Below, piece by piece: positions 45,921 through 56,126 of a DNA stretch of 64,000 nucleotides. The position numbers and the translations under genes are program-made. The number at the start of each line of letters is the position of its first letter. The first letter of the stretch is position 1. Below the pieces are notes generated by a model, which was not told the DNA's origin, did no database searches, and was given only the letters and a program-made list of their open reading frames with translations. Source of the stretch: Isoetes taiwanensis (Eukaryota > Streptophyta > Lycopodiopsida > Isoetales > Isoetaceae); the NCBI GenBank assembly GCA_021234155.1, contig JAJEKV010000047.1:6353071-6417070 (forward strand). The letters run 5' to 3'.

Positions 45921-48686
45921 CAGTTTGACAGCATTCTTATTACTGCCACGGTTTTTCTTGGATTTTGCCATGCCTAAAATTGGCTTCCCTCCTAAGCTGA
46001 TTAGTCTAATTCATGGTCTAAACTCAAGATCGAATTCAGCTGTTCTAATCAATGGTGTCCCTTCTGGATTCTTTCCTCTCTCTTGTGGGGTTAGGCAGAA
46101 AGGTGTCCTCTTGCCCCTTATCTATTTTTAGTGGCTGCAGAGAGGTCACTATTCATTATCAGAATACTGATTCTGATGATAGCATTAGTATTCTTCAATA
46201 TGCTGATGACACGTTCTCCTTCCTTGATGCTGATATGCCTAATATTGATCTCTTCCTCAAGATCCTCAGTCAATTCTCAGCTGCCTCAGGTATTCAATTA
46301 AACTTGAACAAAAGTTTGATCATTGGGGATATCAATCATCAAATTTAGCTGGTATCAATGTTCTTCCTCCTACTCATGCAACTAAGTTATTAGGTATTCC
46401 CCTTTCTATGAAACAAAGCATCAAAGGCCTTTGGGACCCTATTCTTTTGAGAATTAAAAAAAAGCTGAATAATTACAGGAATTATCTCTCTCTTGTTGGT
46501 AGGTCCATCATTGCCAATGCTGTTCTTGCAAGCTCTCATGTCTATTTTTCTACAGCCTTAGTTGCCCCTAAATGTGTTAATTTGGAGCCTGAGAAAATAA
46601 TTAGAAACTTCATTTGGAAAGGAAGTCATCTGGTTAACTGGAATTCTATATGCAAAACAAAATGTTCTGGTGGTTTAGGCTGCAAGAACCTTTTTATCCA
46701 AGCTCAATCTCTTGCTGGAAAATTTATTTGGAAAGCCATTCATTGGAACCAATCTCCTGCTTACAAATTCATCAGATATTGGATAACTTTAAGTCATCCG
46801 TATGGGCATCCTTCTATTCAACACTTGCTTCCTCATTCTGCTTTCACTCAGATAAAACCAGCCTCTAATATCTCTCCCCTTATGAATAATCTCATTAAGT
46901 CCTGGAATGCTATCTCTCCTAATTTCCAGTTCATCTCAAGAGATAAGCTCCATGCTGATATTCCCATTTTCTGGAATCCTGTTATGACTGATCAAAATTC
47001 TCCAGTTCTGGCTATCAAACATCCTAGAATCTATAAGAAATGGCATGAGGCTGGTTTAGATTATATCAGAGACCTTTTCATAGGAGGGAGAATCATCTCT
47101 TGGACTAGATTGAAAGGTATTATCAAGGGGACCTCCTCAGATAAGAAAATTTATTCTCTCATCAAACCTTTTCTCTCTAATCTATCTGCCACACTGATAA
47201 AGGTGACTGGACTATAAATGGGAAAGGGGTCTACAAAGTGAAAAGTGTATACAATGCTATGTCCTCTAATATTGATGAATGTAAAGCTATGTTGAAATGG
47301 TCCATCAGTCATGATCAGCTTAAGAGTCTTTTCCATAATGTCTGGAATTCTTATTGTCCACCTAAAATCTCTTATTTCATCTGGCTCCTTGCTAATGGTA
47401 GCCTGAACAATTTGGTCTCAGTGTCAAAGAGAAATCCCAATATCTCTGCAAATTGTCCTATGGCTTGTCACAGAGTTGAGGATATGTGCCATATTTTTTC
47501 TCAGAGTAAATTGAATGGTTTTTGGGCTTGATTGTCGATAAATTTGGCATTGTAAACAATGGGGATCTTCATTCCCTTATGCATCATAATGATAAATTTG
47601 TCAACTCAATTATTTACATTGCTCTTTGGAACATTTGAAAGCCGTAAATCGTGGTTTTATATGGACATAAGAACCCCTCTACCTTTTGGATAAAGATGCA
47701 TTTTCAATTTGATTTTGAGACTATTGCTACTGCTCATAAAAAGAAATTTGGATCTCTTTGACAGGAAATGGGAGGCTCATGGACAGTATAGGGGACATTA
47801 TGATTTGTTTGCTTCAAATCTAAATGTTGTGGATTCTAACTTATTTTTTTCTGATGATCCTAGAATATCTTAATTTCCTGCGTGGAGAAGGAAGTAACAA
47901 ATTTGATAGCCACTCTCCTTTCAGTCAGCAAACTCAAGATCAAGTTATGAAGAATGATATTGCGACTTTCATGGAATCATTTCTTATGAGGAGAGGTCAT
48001 ATGAGATATCTGAAGGAAAGTGAAGATTTGTGGGCAAGTATTTTTTGCAGAGAAGTCGCGGCAAATCCATTGCCTATGGACTTTTTCGGGTACCAATAAC
48101 TTTGTCCCATGAAGCACAACTAACAAGGTACAGAACAATGTACTATAATCACAGATTATTGGCTGATCTTTATGGATCTTTGTTGATCCTTCTGGAGGGC
48201 AAAGATATGTTCCGTCTGTTTTACAACAACAATTGGGCCCCCGACCACTATTTTTTTGGTTCCACGGATGCCTTCAATGCCAATTATAACTCAGTCTTCT
48301 CATATCTCGTCTTGATCATCCCCCCGCCACGCCTACCATCTACGAAGCATGTCATTGCTCTTATTTAATTTAGTTCTAGCTTACTTTTTTGGCGGATTAC
48401 CTACTTGGCAAGTTTACAATTTTCCAAGAAGTTCCAAGAATTCTCTTCTACATCGCGGAATCTACACAATTTCATTGTTTTCAAGAACGAGGATTTAAAC
48501 ATAACTTCTTATTTGCTGCTGCTTATCAAATTTTGTTATAGTACAGATCCTAATTTCTGTACCCTGTAGTTACTTGCTGGTTCTCATGCATATTTTGGTA
48601 TGCTTATTCTCTTAAGGCATACTTTTGCAATGTACTTGAGATTTTATAATTAATGACAAAACCGTCTCTTACTTTCCAAAAAAAAA
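45921..48686 (+). mobile_element. 5'-truncated LINE, unit 2
   Basis: Same element as 16698-19471. Here the RT C-terminal portion is a clean 269-codon ORF (46408-47217): IKGLWDPILLRIKKKLNNYR, IIRNFIWKGSHLVNW, CSGGLGCKNLFIQAQSLAGK and later YKKWHEAGLDYIRDLF. The YADDT box is at about 46194-46214 in ORF 46052-46348. The VRQGCPLAP box is disrupted by an insertion (VRQKGVLLP). It ends in an A run at 48678-48686. Confidence 0.85.
46408..47217 (+). CDS. LINE ORF2 RT C-terminal segment (open in unit 2)
   Basis: 269 codons without a stop, covering the post-palm (thumb/connection) region of a plant LINE RT up to the zf-RVT boundary. In unit 1 the same stretch is broken at codons where unit 2 has CTG or CAG (for example SHLVNW, KSWNAI, SPVLAIKH). 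This shows that unit 2 keeps the ancestral bases here. It is a fragment of a mobile-element protein, not a host gene. Confidence 0.7.
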   Translation: MKQSIKGLWDPILLRIKKKLNNYRNYLSLVGRSIIANAVLASSHVYFSTALVAPKCVNLEPEKIIRNFIWKGSHLVNWNSICKTKCSGGLGCKNLFIQAQSLAGKFIWKAIHWNQSPAYKFIRYWITLSHPYGHPSIQHLLPHSAFTQIKPASNISPLMNNLIKSWNAISPNFQFISRDKLHADIPIFWNPVMTDQNSPVLAIKHPRIYKKWHEAGLDYIRDLFIGGRIISWTRLKGIIKGTSSDKKIYSLIKPFLSNLSATLIKVTGL

Positions 48687-49801
48687 GCTAGTACAGACTT
48701 TGCAAGGTCAAAGCATATTACCACTTACACTGGTGAATATCCAACCCCTCTTCTGTAATACTTGTTGCAACCAACAAATAACCTGTACACATAGTAGAAA
48801 TATCTTATAGAAGGCACAAGGCAAACAATACTTACAATCCCAGTGAGTGTACGTGCAGTGAATTAGCAAGCAGTGGTCAAGCTAATGGAGACAATGTAGC
48901 TAGAGAGCATGGTTGCACTAGAAGATTCTGAGTGGAATTGCTACATTTTGTTATATTGTATTGTGGATATTATAATTCTTCCAGATTTATGTTGAATTCA
49001 TAAGAATGGTTCAGATTCCAACTGCAAAGGAAGATTCAATTCTTCACCAATACTGTTGTTTTTGAGAAGTTTATATCAACCTAGATCTAGTCATTTTGCA
49101 AGTTTTGACAAGATCCTGAGTTGCCAGGAGGGTCAACTCGGCAGGCTCGTCACAGTTGGTATCAGAGCAATGTTGGATCTTTGGGTGCTGACATTATGAC
49201 ATGTGGATTGCAGGCTTGGATCTTTGAGTATTGACATGGTGGATCATAGATTAAGGTTGGAATGTGCTAATGGCTCCTCTTTCAGAATTATTTAAAGGCG
49301 TTCTAAGCGTATACTATCTTGAAGCTCCATTATTGCTATGGAAGCTTAACGATGAGAGACGATTCCATGTAGTTAAATTGCTACGTTGATCTTAAGTTAA
49401 GGGTTTCTTTGTGGCATGTCTAGTAAGATGGGTAGCAATTGTACATCTAAGATGAAGTTTTGGTTTGAGCTAGAGCTATTCTAAATTTGAGAAGTTGGAA
49501 TCATAGAATGCCTTAGTAGACCTATGATCGACCCATGAGGACATGGGTTAAATTTTAGAAGGGGAAACTGTAACATACCTGGGCACTTGATGGGCCAGTA
49601 TATGTACTTATATACGTATGTACACATGTATAATATGTATGCAGCATGAGTTCGGGGTTTTGTCTCTTTGGAGAAAGGATTGTTGCAGAGCATGAAGGCA
49701 TGGAGCAATTTTGGGCAGTTTTGGAGCCCGAATTTGAAGCACATGGATGTAAAAGTCCAGCTTAGGACTCAAAGCACCTAGGTATCTCTAACCATACTTA
49801 A
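48687..49801 (+). repeat. 1.1-kb LTR-derived repeat, copy A of unit 2
   Basis: Matches 19472-20586. The LTR right part 48848-49154 is clean here, ending CTCGTCACA, with PBS TGGTATCAGAGC at 49157-49168. It is the best version for defining the LTR end. Confidence 0.7.
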
Positions 49802-51793
49802 GACTCCATGTCATGTAGACAAATAAAATATTGTATTTCTCACAACTTCAAAACAAAGAGCAAGAAGTTCGGTTACCTGCAGTAGAACCAGAGGACAGTT
49901 AGCCAAGAATGGGTAAAAGCCTAAGCTACTAACAGGTAAGCAATGAACTTCTTGGGTTTATCACCCTTCACCTTGCAAGAAGTTTCCCCAAATGGGCATT
50001 AGATATGCTAGGATGCAAAACAAAGAATATACATATGTGTTGTTCTGCATCTCAAAATAATAAAACATGACAGTTTCACTTTAGCGGTCTTTTTTCCAAT
50101 TGTGAAGCTCCATGTCTTTTCTGATCCATGTGCTACAAACAGCCTCGAACTTTTCAGACTGAGCATAGTGGTTTGGGCAAGGGCACATGGTAGTCTACTT
50201 GTCGAATCTAGTAGTATCACTAAGCAAATTCAGGAGCGAACCTATTGCCTGCTTATTGAGGCACACAGAGATAAACAATACTGTCTACATCAGAGATACA
50301 AGACTGTTTAAGTCATTTTAGAGCATTTATACATCTAGCTTGAACAGCAGTAATGCATAAAGCATAATCATAAGACATGCATCTTGAATGTGCATAATGC
50401 TATCTTACTGAGTGTTTATCTCTCACTTATGCTTTAGATGTACAACTATACCACTGGTTATTTATTACATAGAAGACATTGAAATATGCTTTAGATGTAC
50501 AACTATACCACTGGTTATTTATTACATAGAAAACATCCAAATTATGCTTATAAGAGCTAGACTTCATGCCAAATGGATCTGCTACATTAGCTATTAAGAC
50601 GGTCATTTGTTACATGTAAAAATAAAATGATTCAAATACAATTTCAATGCATAGAATCCAAAATTATTATAAACAGGAAATGTAACCTGTTGTGCTTGAA
50701 TTTGAGGGAAAACTCCAGCTTAATGCTCGAATTTGGGGAAGATTCCAGCTTAATGCGCCACATTTCTGACATTAGATTGATCCACATAATTTTCGTAGCC
50801 ATCATACTAAAGTGTTCCAGTGCCATAGAATTACCAAAAATTGCCTAAGAGATGTTTGCAGGCTTATTATCAAGGTCTTCTTTCTGCCATAGCCAAAATC
50901 TTGGCGAATACTAGCCCTTGCCTACAGATCCAGAAGAAAGTTGAAGCCATGTACCGGAATGCAACATCAAGAGTATCTTCGCATAATCGGCTACATAGTC
51001 TGCTTGCACGCCTTTGGCAGTTCAGATGTGCTCTTAAGCCTTAGGCAACGGTAACTCCAGCTAGAATCAAATTGGATAGTGTAGCATCATATCAAATTAC
51101 AGATCGGCCACTGCTATGCTTCGTAGCAAAAATTGCAAAGCAAAACATGTTAGGGCAAACTAGGCCACGAAAATCCAATGCCATTAGGGCAAATAATAGA
51201 ATTAGAAGGGCATGCTGATATTGCTTGCCATTAACCAGAGGATAATATTCATCCCTTAAAAAGCATGGCATGGTATTCGTAGCTCTATAAACCACAAACA
51301 TCATAAAATTGTGCATGCAAGCCAAACTTGCTAGGTTTGGACAAGTGGCAAACATGCCTTCAACTTTATAAAAAAAGTACATAAAGGTCAATATGATAAT
51401 CTTGAAAAGGCCCTTTGCATAAAATATAATTTTTCCTACCTAAGTTCTTTCAAAAGCAAAATCTCCAAATAGCATTTACGTTTCTAGAGTTTATGGGCAC
51501 CCCATAAAGTTACTACTCACTCTAAAGAAGTTGAGCAATGAGGATCCTTACCATTTTGTCCATGTCAACAAGTAATTTGCCTGCAACATATGCCCATGCT
51601 TCCATAGTTAATGGTCAAAGCGCATGCCAGTATAGCTCACATTAGTTGAACAATGTTATCTTACCATTTTCTCAACCTTAAAATGAAGGGAACTTTAAAA
51701 TGAAGGACGCCTACACATCAACATCCATTGAACATGTACTTATTCCAGCTTCATTAACTTTTGCATCTTTGGACAATAATAAAAAATAAAAAA
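49802..51793. other. Stretch without a recognised gene, unit 2
   Basis: Matches 20587-22577. It holds the 57-bp tandem pair (50430 and 50487). Here the CAG/CTG sites (for example AACAGGA, CTCCAGCTTAATGC, TTTCTGACA near 50670-50770) are kept where unit 1 reads AAGCGA, CTCGACAATGC and TTTCGACA. Confidence 0.5.
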
Positions 51794-52908
51794 GCTAGTA
51801 CAGACTTTTGCAAGGTCAAAGCATATTACCACTTACAATCGGTGAATATCCAACCCTCTTCTCGTAATACTTGTTGCAACCAACAAGTAACCCCGCACAC
51901 ATAGTAGAAATATCTTATAGAAGGCACAAGGCAAACAATACTTACAATCCCGGTGAGTGTAATGCGTTGAAATTAGCAAAGCGTTGATCAAGCTAATGGA
52001 GACAAGTAGTAGCTAGAGAGCATGGTTGCACTAGAAGATTCCGAAAGTGGAATTGCTACATTTTGTTATATTGTATTGTGGATATTATAATTCTTCCGAT
52101 TTATGTTGAATTCATAAGAATGGTTCGATGATGAAGATTCAATTCTTCACCCAATCGCGTTGTTTTGAGAAGTTTATACCAACCTAGATCTAGTCATTTT
52201 GCAAGTTTTGACAAGATCCCGAAGTTGCCGGGAGGGTCAACTCGGGCAGCTAAATCCAGCTTGGTGGTATCGAGCAATGTTGGATCTTTGGGTGCCGACA
52301 TTATGACATGTGGATTGCGTGCTTGGATCTTTGAGTATTGACATGATGGATCATAGATTAAGGTTGGAATGTGCTAATGGCTCCTCTTTGTAATTATTTA
52401 AAGGCGTTCTAAGCGTATATACTATCTTGAAGCTCCATTATTGCTATGGAAGCGAACGATGAGAGACGTATCCATGTAGTTAAATTGCTATGTTGATCTT
52501 AAGTTAAGGGTTTCTTTGTGGCATGTCTAGTAAGATGGGTAGCAGTTGTACATCTAAGATGAAGTTTTGATTTGAGCTAGAGCTATTCTAAATTTGAGAA
52601 GTTGGAATCATAGAATGCCTTAGTAGACCTATGATCGACCCATGAGGACATGGGTTAAATTTTAGAAGGGGAAACTGTAACATACCTGGGCACTTGATGG
52701 GCCAGTATATGTACTTATGTACGTATGTACACATATATAATATGTATGCAGCATGAGTTCGGGGTTTTGTCTCTTTGGAGAAAGGATTGTTGCAGAGCAT
52801 GAAGGCATGGAGCAATTTTGGGCAGTTTTGGAGCCCGAATTTGAAGCACATGGATGTAAAAGTCCAGCTTAGGACTCAAAGCACCTAGGTATCTCTAACC
52901 ATACTTAA
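51794..52908 (+). repeat. 1.1-kb LTR-derived repeat, copy B of unit 2
   Basis: Matches 22578-23680. In this copy the left half is the corrupted one: the LTR part (51958 to about 52258) and the PBS (TGGTGGTATCGAGC) contain changes at every CAG/CTG, while the right half from about 52440 is clean. Confidence 0.65.
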
Positions 52909-53238
52909 AACCCAAAATTGTGTGACTTACTTAGCACGTTGAAATACATAAAGCTACGGATCTGATCTCTCAGATCAAGAAGCAGTATTTGAGATGACTG
53001 GTGTTGGCCTCTTTAAACTGCACCATAAAATCTATTATCTGTAGGGCCTGTACACACTTTGAACAACAAAACTGATTTATCAACAAGGCATGTTTCTGTC
53101 TTGGTCTGCATTGGTGTCATTTACTAAGCTTGCATGGTCTCTTCACTGCAGTTGTTAGTATCTTTCACAATCTGAACCTTCCTCCTCTTTAAGAAGTTGT
53201 AACCCTTCTTTCTGGTATGGATACATCCAAAGGAGGTA

Positions 53239-53766
53239 TTAAAGGAATGTCATTTTCATCCACCACCACATTATTTTCTCCAACCCGCTCAGTTCTTTGA
53301 AGCAACCCTTTCCTATTATTTCAATGGAGTCCACTGACCAGAGCAACAAGGCTGGCAACTCTAAACCATTGTTGATATTATTGCAAGCATAGCAGTGTTT
53401 GTCCTTCAGCTCAACAGTGAAGTTATAAAGTATTGAAGAAATAGAGACTCCCACAAAGTCATCACCAATAGCCTGTCCATTATAATAGTGCATAGGATCC
53501 CATAGTATAAGCACACCTTCACCAACAATTCCTCTATTGCACAGATGATGCAAATTCACTTTCTCATCCTTCCATATTAATCTGGAAACTACTATTCTTC
53601 TTTCCTCATTAGCACCAGCTAGATTTTTAATATTTTCTGCCTTTGCTTCAGGTGACTGCTCATTCTTATTTGCATTAATCTCTTCCACATCCATGTAATC
53701 AACATCATTCTTCTCTGCTCGAGGTTCTTGGTCACAGGGTTCCCCAGCACTAGCTTCATGAGAAAT
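53239..53766 (-). pseudogene. Truncated copy of the transposase-like N-terminal exon, unit 2
   Basis: Same as 24006-24533 and identical in protein over its open part. The acceptor TTCTAATTTTCAG lies directly outside 53766. Homology with the longer gene runs from about 53125 to 54712 (against about 58424-59990) and stops abruptly at GCTTGCATGGTCTC, so the downstream three quarters of the gene was never included. Confidence 0.6.
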
Positions 53767-54118
53767 CTGAAAATTAGAAGAAAGGTTGAGGAAAATGTAG
53801 TATTGTATGCAATAACAATAAATGAAATATTTATACAATGCCTATACCGCGCTACGCGTGACAGTGCGCGTGACACTTATGGACCATAATTATATAAAAT
53901 ACATAAGAAAGGTATATTAATTTACCAGATACAGATATGTCGCGCTGGGCGTGACTCATACAAAAGTATCCAATATTTCTGTTTGTGACATAACAGGTCT
54001 AGACACGTCAGCACATATCCCATTTCGTAGCACATTTCCAATTTCGTATTTGTTGAATCAGTACAAATATCATTTCGCCATTCCAATCGCTGCAGTTTTT
54101 TTTTTGCTCAATAGGTTA

Positions 54119-54620
54119 CCAAACCGGTTTGATGTATGTCAATGCCCAATAGAGTTCATGTGTACGAGCGAGGCTTGGCCTTGAGCCTCACCAAAGCTCG
54201 GGACAGAGCACTTCACAGAGATATCCCAAAAGCCACACTATTCAGGGATTTCCACAGATTAGTGAACAAGTTCGACCATCTCCTCCCTATTTCTGAGGAG
54301 AGAGATGGATGTGAAAGTGCAGTGCAGTGCAGCAAGTGGCAGGCTTAACAGAAGCCGAGTTCAATGCCCAGATAGCAGAAGTAGTCCTCAATGCAGCTGC
54401 ATCTATTGGCATTACATTTGTTTTGAGCCATTTCTTAGTCCTAGAAGCTGGACAAAGAAATTTGTTAGAGAGTCTAAGGACCTACCATACAGGAATGCTG
54501 GAGGCCAAAATAAACTGCCTGCTAATGATGACAAACCTGGATGCAGAAAGACTAGATTACATTGTACAAAGGACAATAATTATTGATCCTGCACCACTGC
54601 TACCAGTCTTACCAGAATAG
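54119..54620 (+). pseudogene. Unknown ORF next to the transposase-like gene (best copy)
   Basis: Exon-like: T-rich GCTCAATAG acceptor, then MSMPNRVHV from 54136, KATLFRDFHRLVNKFDHLLP, EERDGCESAV, then after a frame change QVAGLTEAEFNAQIAEVV, FVLSHFLVLEAGQRNLLES, LDAERLDYIVQRTIIIDP and LLPVLPE ending at 54620. The frame change is one extra GTGCA in a GTGCA repeat near 54320. Without it the ORF would be about 160 codons. No domain recognised. It runs divergently from the minus-strand transposase-like exon. A homologous start is at 59454. Confidence 0.5.
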
Positions 54621-54818
54621 CTTTTATAAACTTCTATTGTATAAATTTTTTGGAATAAAAAACTATTTTACTTTTACAATTTGTCAATTGTGGTTAGGTT
54701 ATTTCTGGTTTTTTTTTTTCCATCTGTGTTTGCGCTTATCCAAGATTTCTAGAGTATTTCCATGCATGTAGAGGCAGCCAAGGATCCCCACTTAGTCACG
54801 AGGACTAACCCCAGGGAG

Positions 54819-55109
54819 TGTACGTGCAGTGAATTAGCAAGCAATGGTCAAGCTAATAGAGACAGTGTAGCCAGAGAGCATGGTTACGCTAGAAGATTCT
54901 GACCAGAATTGCTACATTTTGTTATATTGCATTGTGGATATTATAATTCTTCCAGATTTATGTTGAATTCATAAGAATGGTTCAGATTTCAACTGCAAAG
55001 GAAGATTCAATTCTTCATTAATACTATTGTTTTTGAAAAGTTTATACCAATCTAGAGTTTTGACAAGATCCCGAGTTGCCAGGAGGGTCAACTCGGTAGG
55101 CTCGTCACA
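54819..55109 (+). repeat. LTR (right-hand copy C, unit 2)
   Basis: Matches 25587-25874, from TGTACGTGCAG to CTCGTCACA, with no PBS after it. It differs by several bases from LTRs A and B (AATGGTCAAGCTAATAGAG, TACGCTAGAAG), so it is older than the A/B duplication or belongs to another insertion. Confidence 0.65.
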
Positions 55110-56126
55110 ATAAAGAAGCTTATATTATTTTAAGGGCTTATTATATTTTATTGATTTATCAAGGGCTTGTTATTTTTAAATGTAACAAATCTTTTAACAA
55201 TTTTTTTGGTTGATCTTTTTAAGACCTTATTATTCAAAACCACAAAACATGAAGGCAGCTAGGAGTTTTTGTTGGACAGCTGCTTGCATGTCGGAAGATG
55301 CCCAGATGAGTTGGACAGCCTGCCTGACCTGGGCAGACTGTTGCAAGGGGTAATGTAATTCCTGGACTCAGGGATTCACTTGATCCTAATAAGTTCCTCA
55401 GTGTATGAAAGACAATTCTCCGTGCATAGCACTTTGTTTTACCAAAACCATCCATTTTTTCGTCATATTTTTTTGGTTAACCAAATTTTTGGGTTTCTTG
55501 AAGGGCAAACCCTTGCTTGGGTGTTGGGTTAGAGGAATATTCTAGTTTGTACTATTTGACATACCAATCGGACGATTTGGAAGCATTTACCACTCAACAT
55601 TAATTGACATGAAGCAAGTGGGTTGGGCCGCGTCAATCTGCGTTATCCTATGCTAACAGGCCATCACACTCTCAAACCAATCTGCAGTTTTGACTTAGCG
55701 GTAGCAGAGCATATGCTTTTATGAAGGGAGCATATACTCTACATAGATTGTGCCTCTCGAAGAAGGTATAGTGAAAACCACGATTCCGTTATTTTGAAAT
55801 TATTCCATCATTTTGAAATTTACAAATAGTGTCAACCCCAATTTCAACAATGTGGGATTGCATATAAATAGTTTTTATTATCAGCCTTAGTTCTAACAGG
55901 TCTCAAATTACAAGTTAACACTTGATTAATCACAAGCCAGTATTCCACATTCAAGTAGATGTAACTTAGTTAATCACAAGCCAGCATTTCACATTCAAGT
56001 AGAGTAAGATACTCATACACTGAAAATAAGATTACAATGAAAGCACGAATACAATGAAACGCACTGAAAGTAGGATTACAATGAAAGTAAGATTCACATC
56101 ATAAAATACTCATGGACTCTCCTACT
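55110..56126. other. Stretch without a recognised gene, unit 2
   Basis: Matches 25875-26894. It contains the ACCACGATTCCGTTATTTTG motif at about 55777 and the 40-bp imperfect repeat pair at about 55922-56002. Confidence 0.5.
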